From contig CAJWPE010000007.1 in NCBI GenBank assembly GCA_913045625.1, positions 1 through 42,028 on the forward strand: a stretch of DNA of 42,028 bases, in the 5' to 3' direction. This document shows positions 16,406-24,722 of the stretch, in pieces (within the stretch, counting starts at the first letter, position 1; each line of letters begins with the position of its first letter). Source of the DNA: an uncultured Chloroflexota bacterium (GTDB lineage: Bacteria; Chloroflexota; Dehalococcoidia; Lucifugimonadales; UBA826). A program made the translations under genes and the position numbers. Under the pieces are notes generated by a model. That model had not been told where the DNA came from. It was given only the letters and a program-made list of their open reading frames with translations, and ran no database searches.

Positions 16406-17563
16406 ATGACTTTAAGAGGAAGAGCGGCCATAGTTGGAATAGGTGAAGTTCCCACCAAACGAGTTCACGAAGGCAGAACTATGGTTGGGCTATGTGCAGA
16501 AGCTGCAGAATTAGCTATCAAAGATGCTGGCTTAAGAAAAGAAGATATTAATGGTTTAGTTACTGATGGTGTCACACCACCTCCAGGTCTTGCTGAATAC
16601 ATTGGAATTCAACCAAACTTCGCCACAGGGGTAACTATGCAAGGTGCCAGCGGTGCCACCGCTACTATGGTAGCTACCGCTGCAATCAACGGAGGAATTT
16701 GTCACACAGCATTAGTAGTTATGGGAAATGCTAGAACAGACCGTCCAGACCCCGGAAGAGGTTTATCTGGAGCCAGTATAAGGTCCGAATGGGAAGAACC
16801 CTACGGAATGGCACCAGGAGCTAATACTGGATATGGTCTCATTTATCAAAGACATATGCACGAATACGGAACTACAGAAGAACAATTAGCTAAAATGGCT
16901 GCAGACCAAAGATTTAATGCACAGAAAAATGAAAATGCAGTATTTCATGGACAACCAGCTACCAAAGAAGACATTCTAAACTCTAGATATATCAATGAAC
17001 CTATCAAATTATTAGAATCTGTTATGCCTTGTGATGGAGCTGCAGCTTTAATAATTACTACCCCAGAAAGAGCTAAAACTCTTAAAAATAAACCTGCCTA
17101 CATTTTAGGAACTGGACTTAAACAAGGTGAAGCTAATATTTGGCAGAGAGATAGAATCACTGAAACACCGGCAGTTGAATCTGTGAGAAGAGCCTTAGAA
17201 ATGTCAGGATATTCTCCAAGCGACATTGAATTTGCTGAATTTTATGACTGTTACACAATCTTAGCAGCGGTTTGTATTGAAGATGCTGGATTAGTTAATA
17301 AAGGAGATATTGGTCCTTTTTATGAATCTACTGATACTACTTACAAAGGTGAATTTCCTATCAATACAGATGGAGGACAACTTTCAGGTGGACAACCAGG
17401 TTTAGCAGGCGGATTCAGACATGTAATTGAAGGAGCTAGGCAAGTCATGGGTAAAGCGGGTCCGAGGCAGGTACCCAAAAGTGACCTTTGTCTGGTAAAC
17501 GGTTGAGGGGGCACAGCGAGCGAAATGTGCTCGATAGTTCTCGGGTCCGAGGACACACTTTAA
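16406..17563 (+). pseudogene. Thiolase-like protein (SCP-x/Ltp2 type) with in-frame TGA
   Basis: A thiolase-superfamily protein of the SCP-x/Ltp2 branch. The open frame gives 366 residues to a TGA at 17504-17506. The same frame continues for 18 sense codons (GGTASEMCSIVLGSEDTL) to TAA at 17561-17563. The normal end of this family is a VNG-x-GG-x(2)-S segment followed by a hydrophobic strand, so the TGA sits inside conserved sequence. Residues 80-83 read GASG where acetyl-transferring thiolases have the acyl Cys, as in Ltp2-type aldolases that pair with DUF35 proteins. Such a DUF35 protein follows at 17574. Either a nonsense mutation, a sequence error or UGA read-through; TGG is the normal Trp codon here and TGA ends other genes. 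I mark the whole 385-codon frame. Confidence 0.75.
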
Positions 17564-17573
17564 GGATAACAAA

Positions 17574-17990
17574 ATGGCATCTGCTTACGACAAACCACTA
17601 CCTATAGCATCCAATCCAACACTAACAAAACCTTTTTGGGAAGCAACTCAAAAAGAAGAATTATTAGTGCCTCGATGTAATACTTGTTCTGTTCTTTTCT
17701 TTTACCCCAGGGAAGTTTGCCCAAAATGTCTATCAATGGATCTAGGATGGCAAAAAGCATCTGGATTAGGAAAAGTTCATTCTTACACTAAAGTTAAACA
17801 AGCTGCACATCCATCTTTTCAATCTGCTGATGGTCACATATATGCAATTATTCAATTAAATGAAGGAATGAAAATCCCTTCAAATATCGTTGGGATTGAT
17901 GCTGACGATGTAAAAATAGATATGGATGTAATTGCTGTTTTTGAAAAAGTCACAGATGAAGTTACTTTAGTTAAATTCAAACCTCTTTAA
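17574..17990 (+). CDS. Zn-ribbon/OB-fold protein (DUF35), thiolase partner
   Basis: A 138-residue DUF35-type protein. A rubredoxin-like zinc ribbon CNTC...CPKC occupies about residues 35-54, followed by an OB-fold domain (GLGKVHSYTKVKQ onward). Such proteins bind SCP-x/Ltp2-like thiolases or act as acyl-CoA-binding subunits; in steroid side-chain degradation ChsH2's DUF35 domain forms the aldolase with Ltp2. It lies 10 bases after the extended thiolase frame, with AAGGA before the ATG. The function depends on the state of the interrupted thiolase upstream. Confidence 0.88.
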   Translation: MASAYDKPLPIASNPTLTKPFWEATQKEELLVPRCNTCSVLFFYPREVCPKCLSMDLGWQKASGLGKVHSYTKVKQAAHPSFQSADGHIYAIIQLNEGMKIPSNIVGIDADDVKIDMDVIAVFEKVTDEVTLVKFKPL

Positions 17991-17997
17991 TTTTGAA

Positions 17998-18555
17998 TTA
18001 ATTAAAAATAGTTCCTACGTAATTTAAACCTCTGAATTTACCTTTGTAATCCATACCATATCCAACGACCCAACTTTTATCATTTAAACTGAAGCAATAA
18101 TAATCAGGTTCTATTACATGTTTTCTTTTTCCATGTTTATTTAGAAGAACAGCAGTTAAAACCTCTTTACTAGAAATTTTTGCGATACTTTGACTTACTT
18201 TCAATAAAGTTTCTCCAGTATCCATCAAATCATCTACCACAATAGTTGGAGAATCTAGATCTAGACTATCTTTCAAAAATTCATCCCCATATATTTTTGT
18301 ACCCTGAGATTCCAATTCATTACCATACGATTTCACTATTAGGGGAAACATTTTATAAAAACCAGGACGCAAATTTTCTAATTGGGACATTAAATCTGAA
18401 ACAAACATTACACTTCCAGACAAAATTGGAATTAAATTTACTGAATCATAATTTTTGACCCTACTATCTATTTCGCTAGCAATTCTAGATATTTCATTAT
18501 CTATCTGATTTTTATCCCACAAAACTTCTATATCTGAAACAGTAATGTCTTTCAT
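17998..18555 (-). CDS. hpt: Hypoxanthine(-guanine) phosphoribosyltransferase
   Basis: Converts hypoxanthine or guanine plus PRPP to IMP or GMP. At 185 residues it has normal length. The PRPP-binding loop PTIVVDDLMDTGETL is clear, and the C-terminal purine-contacting segment is DKSWVVGYGMDYKGKFRGL. Its start overlaps the stop of the upstream permease by 4 bases, so it is the last gene of the nucleoside-uptake operon. This places salvage directly behind import. Confidence 0.92.
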   Translation of the reverse strand: MKDITVSDIEVLWDKNQIDNEISRIASEIDSRVKNYDSVNLIPILSGSVMFVSDLMSQLENLRPGFYKMFPLIVKSYGNELESQGTKIYGDEFLKDSLDLDSPTIVVDDLMDTGETLLKVSQSIAKISSKEVLTAVLLNKHGKRKHVIEPDYYCFSLNDKSWVVGYGMDYKGKFRGLNYVGTIFN

Positions 18556-19508
18556 TTAATCTCTTCCGGTAATTTTTTCCCTAAAGCTTGTGGTTGATTC
18601 CCGCCTAGAATTGCAACAATCCACTTAGGGATATTTTTTATGTCATCTCGATTAATGTATTGGATAAATATTAATATAAAAATCATCAATGGGAAGGGTA
18701 GTAAAGGAAGAATTTGAGATAAAGCTAAAGTTACTGACTGAGCTTTAATAGCCAATACTTGTAGTAAGCCAAAAGAATATGCCCCAACTGCTGCCCTAAA
18801 TGGATTCCAACCCCCAAAAATGACAATTGCCAGAACAATCCAACCATAATTGGTAGTATGACCTTCAGACCATCCGTACTTAGTATAAAGAGAAAAACTG
18901 GCCCCAGCTAAACCCAACAAACTACCACCTATCACACTAGATATTAACCTCATCTTCCTGACATTTATTCCTCTTGAACTAGCTGAACTAGGATTTTCTC
19001 CTGACGCTCTAATAGCTAATCCATATGAAGTTTTATTCAAAAACATCCAAGATAATGGAATTAAAATTATAGATAGATAAGTGATCAATGAATGATTAAA
19101 TAATACAGACCCAAAAAAAGGTATGTCAGATAAAAATGGAATTGGTAATTTTGTAATCAAAGGGCCATTAATTCTGACATAATCTTGGCCTAAAAAATTA
19201 CTTAAATTTATACATAAAATTGTCAAAACAAATCCAACTGCAATTTGATCCATACGAAGATTGATATCACAATAAGAGATAAAAAATGATATCCCAGCTC
19301 CCAATACCATTGCTGACAAAAAGCCTACAACTGCAAAATCTGTTTCATATGCCCCAATGAATCCAAATAAGGCACAAATCATAATTGTGCCTTCTGCCGA
19401 CAAATTTATTACACCACCTTTTTCGGAAATAGTTTCACCAATCACTGCAATAATTAATGGAGTGCTCAACGAAATAACTGTAACTAAAGTATTTTCAAAT
19501 AAAATCAT
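18552..19508 (-). CDS. ABC transporter permease, nucleoside/purine type (second permease)
   Basis: A 318-residue polytopic inner-membrane permease of the BPD_transp_2 family that goes with BMP-type binding proteins (NupQ/RnsD-like). It has about eight to ten hydrophobic segments. The block GGVINLSAEGTIMICALFG near the N-terminus is typical of the second permease, as is IRASGENPSSASSRGINV in the cytoplasmic loop. It overlaps hpt by 4 bases and the first permease by 4 bases. Confidence 0.88.
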   Translation of the reverse strand: MILFENTLVTVISLSTPLIIAVIGETISEKGGVINLSAEGTIMICALFGFIGAYETDFAVVGFLSAMVLGAGISFFISYCDINLRMDQIAVGFVLTILCINLSNFLGQDYVRINGPLITKLPIPFLSDIPFFGSVLFNHSLITYLSIILIPLSWMFLNKTSYGLAIRASGENPSSASSRGINVRKMRLISSVIGGSLLGLAGASFSLYTKYGWSEGHTTNYGWIVLAIVIFGGWNPFRAAVGAYSFGLLQVLAIKAQSVTLALSQILPLLPFPLMIFILIFIQYINRDDIKNIPKWIVAILGGNQPQALGKKLPEEIK

Positions 19509-20551
19509 TTGGCAAAAATCTTTGAAATTTGTTTATAAGCAATTTTTTCTATTTCAATCTTTTGTAAAACTAACCAACTCAATACAAAAGTAGCTTGAAT
19601 AATTCCTATCAAACTATGATCTAAACCTAATTTGATTTGTAATTGACTACCTCCAACAATTAATGCTGCGAAAAGAAAACTCACAACAAAAGTAAAATAA
19701 ATATTTCTAGAACAAATCAAAACTATCAATATAGATAAGAATCCAAAACCACCTGAAATAGAAGGTACAAGTTTATGATATGCAGCAGATGACTGGGAAA
19801 ATCCAGCTATGCCTGCTATTGCTCCGGCAATTAAAAATGAAAAAACAATGTACTTTTCAGAACTGAAATTAAATCTATTAGTCGCAAAAGTGTTAATTCC
19901 AGTTGCTTTTAATCTAATTCCCAAAGAAGTGTAACGAAATATTATTAAACTGATTAGATATAAAAACAAAACAAGAATAATTAAAAATAATGGGAAATTT
20001 GAATCCCCAATAGTAGGAACCCAAGAAGCTTTGTTAAACATATCCGTACCACTAGTAGAAGCAATACCTGCCCTCTTCCAAGGACCAATAATTAAGTAAA
20101 TTACTATGCCAGACGCAACAAAATCCAAGCCTAATCCACTAAAAATCTCATGAACATTACCTTTTATTTTTAGAATGGCACAAATCAAACCCCAGCCCCC
20201 ACCAAAAAACATTGCCATTAATATTTGTAAATATGGTGAAATTAAGTAATCTCCTAAAAAGGACCTAGCGACCAAAGTAGCCCCAACAGCTCCCATAATA
20301 ATTTGACCTTCAATTCCGATATTCCACATACCTGCAGAAAAAGTGTAAATTAAAGCCAATGCTGAGAGGCACAATGGAGTCCATACTATTAATGTTCTGA
20401 TTAATTTCGAATAATTACCTAAAGATCCATACAAAATCGACTCAAACACTTCAAAAGGTGACACACCAAAAATAATTAAAGTTAAAAAAATAATTACAAA
20501 AGTCAGAAGTAATCGAATTATCTGAAGTGGCAAATTATTCAAATTGAACAT
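19505..20551 (-). CDS. ABC transporter permease, nucleoside/purine type (first permease)
   Basis: A 348-residue polytopic permease (NupP/RnsC-like). Characteristic blocks are LIYTFSAGMWNIGIEGQIIM and LKATGINTFATNRFNFSSEK. It starts one base after the ATPase stop and overlaps the second permease by 4 bases, so the three membrane-complex genes are tightly coupled. Together with the BMP lipoprotein and the phosphoribosyltransferases it points to nucleoside or nucleobase uptake. Confidence 0.88.
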   Translation of the reverse strand: MFNLNNLPLQIIRLLLTFVIIFLTLIIFGVSPFEVFESILYGSLGNYSKLIRTLIVWTPLCLSALALIYTFSAGMWNIGIEGQIIMGAVGATLVARSFLGDYLISPYLQILMAMFFGGGWGLICAILKIKGNVHEIFSGLGLDFVASGIVIYLIIGPWKRAGIASTSGTDMFNKASWVPTIGDSNFPLFLIILVLFLYLISLIIFRYTSLGIRLKATGINTFATNRFNFSSEKYIVFSFLIAGAIAGIAGFSQSSAAYHKLVPSISGGFGFLSILIVLICSRNIYFTFVVSFLFAALIVGGSQLQIKLGLDHSLIGIIQATFVLSWLVLQKIEIEKIAYKQISKIFAK

Positions 20552-20552
20552 T

Positions 20553-21989
20553 TCAAACTAATCCTGAAACAAATCGAGCTATAGAATCTTTACTTAAAAT
20601 GTTTTTTTCACTCACATCAATAATTGTTTCCCCGTGAACTGAAATTACTACGTCAGAATATTCCCAAATTTCATCAATGTCAGTTGAAGAAAACAAAACT
20701 GCTATATCTTGATTTTTACGATTCAAAATCATTTCCCACACCTTATGTGCTGAATTAACATCAAGACCTCTAGTAGGTTGTTCTAACAAAAGTATTGATT
20801 TTTCTTTGGGCATCAAAGAAAGCATAACTCTTTGTTGATTACCACCTGACAATTCATGCATTTTACTTTCAGGGGTAGCTTTAATATCGAATTCATCAAT
20901 TTTTGACTCAACATGTTTTCTGATTGACTTCCAATTTAAAATATTGTTTTTTGAAGCTTCAGATAATCCAAAATGTTCCAACAAATTCATTTCACCAAAA
21001 AGACCTCTTTCAAGCCTATCAGCGGGCATATAATAAAATTCATTTTTCAATACATTTGAAGAAGGATTTATTCTTATAAAAGATAGATGTTTGTCAGAAT
21101 TAAAAAAATCTTGCAAAAATTTATCATTACCTGAACCCTGTAATCCTGCAAATCCAATTACAGTTCCGTGAGCAAAATTATATATATTAGAAATTTCCAC
21201 TTGTGGTGAAAGGTCTTTATCAGAGAAATTTACAGAAAAACTATCTGTTCTTTCCTTATGTTCAACATCAATTGTAGTTCTTTCAAATTGATCGAACATT
21301 ACAGAAAAAATTTGATTAGAATCAAAAGGTTGAACAAGATTTTCTACAATTTCTCCGTATTTTAGAATACTAGCAGAATCACAAATCTCAAAAACTTCAT
21401 CTAATTTATGTGAAACAAAAATAATAATTATTCCCTCTTCAGACAATTGTCTTAAAGTTTGGAACATGTTTTTTTTCTGATCCAAAGAAAATGCACTAGT
21501 GGGTTCGTCTAGAATAATTAATTTAGCACCGTTATATAAGAGCCTTAACAATTCTATTTGTTGCCTTTCACCAATAGATAAATTACGGGTTTTAGTATCT
21601 AAATCTATCGTAATTTCATATTTTTCTAATAAAGATGAAATTTTTTTTCTAATATCTTTAATATGTCTATATGGAGAATTTTCATTGATACCAACTAAAA
21701 AACTTTCTAAAATTGATAAATTGAAAAAATCTAACGGATCTTGATTAAGTAAACCAATACCATTGTTTATAGATTCCCTGGGAGAACCTAATTGAATTGG
21801 GAGTTCATTAATCAAAATTTGGCCATCATCAGGGGCAAATTGACCAGAAATTATTTTAACTAAAGTAGATTTTCCAGCCCCGTTTTCACCTAAAAGAGCA
21901 TGTATACCTGATTTAATTTCTAAATCAATATTTTTATTGGCGTGAACATTACCAAATGATTTGGAAATATTTTTTATCTGAATTTTCAT
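20553..21989 (-). CDS. ABC transporter ATP-binding protein with two NBDs, nucleoside type
   Basis: A 478-residue protein with two fused ATPase domains (NupO/RbsA-like). The first has Walker A GENGAGKST (about 34-42) and signature LSIGERQQ. The second has a degenerate P-loop (GLQGSGNDK) but a good signature LSGGNQQR. I start at the ATG at 21989; an in-frame TTG at 22001 would add four residues. The first gene of the transport complex, the lipoprotein, lies upstream, separated by a perfect 11-bp inverted repeat that probably isolates its expression level. Confidence 0.88.
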   Translation of the reverse strand: MKIQIKNISKSFGNVHANKNIDLEIKSGIHALLGENGAGKSTLVKIISGQFAPDDGQILINELPIQLGSPRESINNGIGLLNQDPLDFFNLSILESFLVGINENSPYRHIKDIRKKISSLLEKYEITIDLDTKTRNLSIGERQQIELLRLLYNGAKLIILDEPTSAFSLDQKKNMFQTLRQLSEEGIIIIFVSHKLDEVFEICDSASILKYGEIVENLVQPFDSNQIFSVMFDQFERTTIDVEHKERTDSFSVNFSDKDLSPQVEISNIYNFAHGTVIGFAGLQGSGNDKFLQDFFNSDKHLSFIRINPSSNVLKNEFYYMPADRLERGLFGEMNLLEHFGLSEASKNNILNWKSIRKHVESKIDEFDIKATPESKMHELSGGNQQRVMLSLMPKEKSILLLEQPTRGLDVNSAHKVWEMILNRKNQDIAVLFSSTDIDEIWEYSDVVISVHGETIIDVSEKNILSKDSIARFVSGLV

Positions 21990-22000
21990 AAAACATCTCA

Positions 22001-22031
22001 AGCTTCATGGCCATTATATAGCCATGAAGCT
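22001..22031 (-). promoter_or_regulatory. Intercistronic stem-loop between BMP lipoprotein and ATPase genes
   Basis: AGCTTCATGGC and GCCATGAAGCT form a perfect 11-bp inverted repeat with a 9-base loop. No T-run follows on the minus strand. Hairpins in this position are known to protect the upstream binding-protein message and lower expression of the membrane components, as in mal and his-type transporters. An incomplete terminator is the alternative. Confidence 0.65.
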
Positions 22032-22042
22032 CAAAATCTCAT

Positions 22043-23359
22043 TTATTCGCTATCGCCTGTCATTCCTTCTAATAATTGAGACGTATACCAAATTTGGTAA
22101 TCAGTAGCTTCCATGCCATCAGCAAGATATTCACTACCATCTTGGAAATTCAACGGGCCAGTAAATAAGTTTTTATTAGTATTCATTAAATCGTTCATTA
22201 AAGAATCTAATTTACCTACCTCATCATCAGTTAAAATATCACTCTTTTTAAACCCAATAGTTGAAGTGTCATGATTATTCCAATCGCGTGCATCAGGACC
22301 TGCCCAAACAAATTGCGGAGCAAACGTACCGTCTACAACGTTTTGTGCAGCTTTAAGATACTCTGGGCCCCAATTAAAGTATGGAACACCCAAACAAACC
22401 TCAGGGGCTGTGTCACATGAATCCTCATAGTCGTATCCAACTACAAACACATCTTCACCTTCAGCTGCTCTTTGGCTAGTAACAACTAAAGCTTCAGGAG
22501 TATCAATATGAGAAATTATCACATCAGCGCCAGCATCAAAAAATTCGTTAGCAACTTGTGTAGGATCTGATGTTACTCCAGGTATATGGAACCAAAAACC
22601 AATCCAAACTACATCAAATTTTAATTCTGCTTCGCCTTCATAACATTCTTTTGCTCCCAAATAAGCAGCATTAGTTAATCTTCGAGTTTCATCATTAATT
22701 AATGGGCCTAAAAATCCTATGTGACCTGTAGTAGTTCTCAAAGCTGCAGCACATCCTGCAAGCATTTTCCCGTACTCCATTTTGCCCATAATATTTCCAA
22801 GATTTTGTAAATCAGGACGATAACCTTTTCCATCTTCTTTTGCGCTATCACCTGATGCCCAAATCATAGGAACATCTGGAAATTTTTCAGCCGCAGCCAA
22901 AATCCCATCTTTCATATCATCAGAAGTAGCAATAATCATTTGTGCCCCTTCATCAATCATGTCTGATGCTACTTGATCAACAGTCAAATTAGGGCTATCT
23001 GCAGGATTGATAAAGTCTGCGACCATCATCTCTGCTCCCATCATTTTTTCTATGTATTGGCCTCCCTCAAAATGAGCCTGAGACCAGCCTTTATCATCTC
23101 TGGGACCAACCAATATAACACCAAATTTAAATGGATCTTTTTCCTCTGCTGCAGGTGCAGGTGCCGCAGGTGCAGGTGCTGCAGGTGCAGGTGCTGCAGG
23201 TGCAGGTGCCGCAGGTGCAGGTGCCGCAGGTGCAGATGGTGCTACGGCTGCTGCAGGCGCAGATGGTTCAGAAGGCGGAACTAGTTCTTCTTCTGAAGAA
23301 CATGAAATAATCGAAATAGAAAATAAGGTAATTAAAAATAATTTGAAAAAGTTTTTCAT
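22043..23359 (-). CDS. BMP family nucleoside-binding lipoprotein
   Basis: The substrate-binding protein of the ABC importer. The start at 23359 (MKNFFKLF) has GAGGAC upstream and a lipoprotein signal peptide ending in the lipobox SIISC (Cys20); the in-frame start at 23377 lacks this support. A low-complexity Ala/Pro linker of about 45 residues follows, made from a 15-bp repeat, then the BMP domain (FGVILVGPRDDKGWSQAHFEGG). Related PnrA/BmpA proteins bind purine nucleosides. The neighbouring apt and hpt genes support that ligand. The linker probably holds the binding domain away from the membrane. Confidence 0.9.
   Translation of the reverse strand: MKNFFKLFLITLFSISIISCSSEEELVPPSEPSAPAAAVAPSAPAAPAPAAPAPAAPAPAAPAPAAPAPAAEEKDPFKFGVILVGPRDDKGWSQAHFEGGQYIEKMMGAEMMVADFINPADSPNLTVDQVASDMIDEGAQMIIATSDDMKDGILAAAEKFPDVPMIWASGDSAKEDGKGYRPDLQNLGNIMGKMEYGKMLAGCAAALRTTTGHIGFLGPLINDETRRLTNAAYLGAKECYEGEAELKFDVVWIGFWFHIPGVTSDPTQVANEFFDAGADVIISHIDTPEALVVTSQRAAEGEDVFVVGYDYEDSCDTAPEVCLGVPYFNWGPEYLKAAQNVVDGTFAPQFVWAGPDARDWNNHDTSTIGFKKSDILTDDEVGKLDSLMNDLMNTNKNLFTGPLNFQDGSEYLADGMEATDYQIWYTSQLLEGMTGDSE
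23153..23250. repeat. 15-bp tandem repeat encoding the Ala/Pro linker
   Basis: Repeated units of GCAGGTGCAGGTGC(C/T) read on the plus strand; on the coding (minus) strand each unit gives Ala-Pro-Ala-Pro-Ala with small variation. About five or six near-identical copies are seen. Such arrays change copy number easily, so linker length may vary among strains. Confidence 0.85.
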
Positions 23360-23462
23360 AGAAGTCCTCAATAACAATTTTGATAATATGAAAATAACAT
23401 AAGTCTAAATAATTTCAACATCTAAAACGGTTTTTTTTAAAAATTTAACAAAAAGTTAATTT

Positions 23463-23975
23463 TTAATAATTAACTAAAAAATTTACTGGATAAGCAGATA
23501 TTGTCGCTGGTTTGGGAATATTTGTTAAAGAAACAAGAAAATTTAAAGATGCAACTTCTCCATCTAATGACTCAATCAATTTTATAGCTGCTGAAATAGT
23601 TCCTCCCGTAGCTAAAACATCATCAACTATTGCAACTTGTTTATCACAAATATTCAGTTCAGAAGAAATTTCCAAAAAATCTTCTCCATATTCAAGACTA
23701 TAGCTTTCTTTTTTAGTGGGGGGCGGCAATTTACCTGTTTTTCTGATAAGAATTAAAGGAATTTTAGCCTTATTAGCAATTGCCGAACCTAACAAAAAAC
23801 CTCTTGAATCAATTGCAGCTAAAAAGTCAGGATTAGAGTTTTGAATACTTGTAACCATTTCATCAATCACATAATTAAAAATTGGCGGATTAAGAAAAAT
23901 GGGAGAAATATCTCTAAAAACAATTCCCTCTGACGGAAAGTTTGTAATTGACTGAATGTAATTCTTGAGATTCAT
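23463..23975 (-). CDS. apt: Adenine phosphoribosyltransferase
   Basis: Converts adenine plus PRPP to AMP. At 170 residues it has the standard length. The N-terminal NFPSEGIVFRDISP motif and the PRPP loop QVAIVDDVLATGGTI are clear. It lies on the same strand 103 bases upstream of the BMP lipoprotein gene, so it may head the purine uptake/salvage operon or form its own unit. I saw no purine riboswitch consensus in the gaps on either side. Confidence 0.93.
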   Translation of the reverse strand: MNLKNYIQSITNFPSEGIVFRDISPIFLNPPIFNYVIDEMVTSIQNSNPDFLAAIDSRGFLLGSAIANKAKIPLILIRKTGKLPPPTKKESYSLEYGEDFLEISSELNICDKQVAIVDDVLATGGTISAAIKLIESLDGEVASLNFLVSLTNIPKPATISAYPVNFLVNY

Positions 23976-24105
23976 AAAAATCCTTTGCTTAGGTTAATAA
24001 AATCAACAAAAGTTTAAATAAGTTTGTTTTTAAATATCTTAATTCCATTCCAGCTTAATGAAACAATGAAAATATTAGATTAAACCTTTAATATAACCAA
24101 AAAAA

Positions 24106-24135
24106 TTGACTCTAGACAAACCACTTTGTTAATAA
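24106..24135 (+). promoter_or_regulatory. Putative promoter of the 24160 gene
   Basis: TTGACT (24106-24111), 18 bases, then TAATAA (24130-24135). AAAGGAC sits before the ATG at 24160. The rest of the 184-base gap to apt is AT-rich with nothing else recognisable. Confidence 0.45.
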
Positions 24136-24159
24136 TATTTTCACATTAAAGGACAAAAA

Positions 24160-24684
24160 ATGGATTTTGAATTAATTATGTACGTTACTCAGATGCTTAC
24201 TGGGCTTGCGACATTTATTGTAGCTTTAGTTCTGATATATGAATTAAAACAACAACACCGTGATGCCCAACGAGAATTAGTTCTGGCAATCAATGAACAA
24301 AGACAGTCATTGGCTATAGCATTAGCAAACAATCCAGAACTTTCTGAAATCAATTTCAGGGGTGGTCATGATTTTGGAGATTTAAAAAACCAAGAAGAAA
24401 GAACAAGATTCTTTCGCATTTTCTCTGCAGAAATGAATTTAAGTAACATTGCTGAGCAATATTCAGATTTGTTACACGTTGATCCAGATTTTTCGCTAAA
24501 AGTGAATTTAGCCTTATTTCCCGGAAGAAGAAAATTCTACAAAGAAAGCATGATGAAATATACATTACCTGAAAAATTTGTGAGTAAAATTGATACGTAT
24601 ATTTCTGACATAGAAAATAATGTTGGAGAAAACGGGCAAGACACTTCAATATTAATGGATAGAATCAATCAAAATAATTTATAA
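24160..24684 (+). CDS. Hypothetical membrane-anchored protein
   Basis: 174 residues of no family I recognise. One hydrophobic segment spans about residues 6-26 (YVTQMLTGLATFIVALVLIY), followed by a charged, probably coiled-coil stretch (ELKQQHRDAQREL...) and a helical soluble domain containing FRIFSAEMNLSNIAEQY and PGRRKFYKES. The likely topology is an N-terminal anchor with a cytoplasmic helical domain. AAAGGAC precedes the ATG. The peroxiredoxin gene follows after 38 bases and may share its transcript. Confidence 0.7.
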   Translation: MDFELIMYVTQMLTGLATFIVALVLIYELKQQHRDAQRELVLAINEQRQSLAIALANNPELSEINFRGGHDFGDLKNQEERTRFFRIFSAEMNLSNIAEQYSDLLHVDPDFSLKVNLALFPGRRKFYKESMMKYTLPEKFVSKIDTYISDIENNVGENGQDTSILMDRINQNNL

Positions 24685-24722
24685 TCACATGAAATTATAA
24701 ATATTATTCTCGGAAAAGATAT

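Noticed and set aside
17504-17506. Genome-wide UGA=Trp code as an explanation for the thiolase stop.
   Set aside because: TGG is used for Trp throughout, and TGA is the natural stop of pdhA, ssuE and the CitE-like gene, where reading on would run into neighbouring genes.
22973-23284. A 103-residue plus-strand ORF rich in Cys and Arg (CRCRRC repeats).
   Set aside because: It is the antisense shadow of the Ala/Pro linker repeat in the lipoprotein gene.
23360-24159. Purine riboswitch upstream of the BMP lipoprotein or apt.
   Set aside because: I looked on the minus strand for the conserved aptamer core and saw none. The regions are AT-rich and unstructured by eye.
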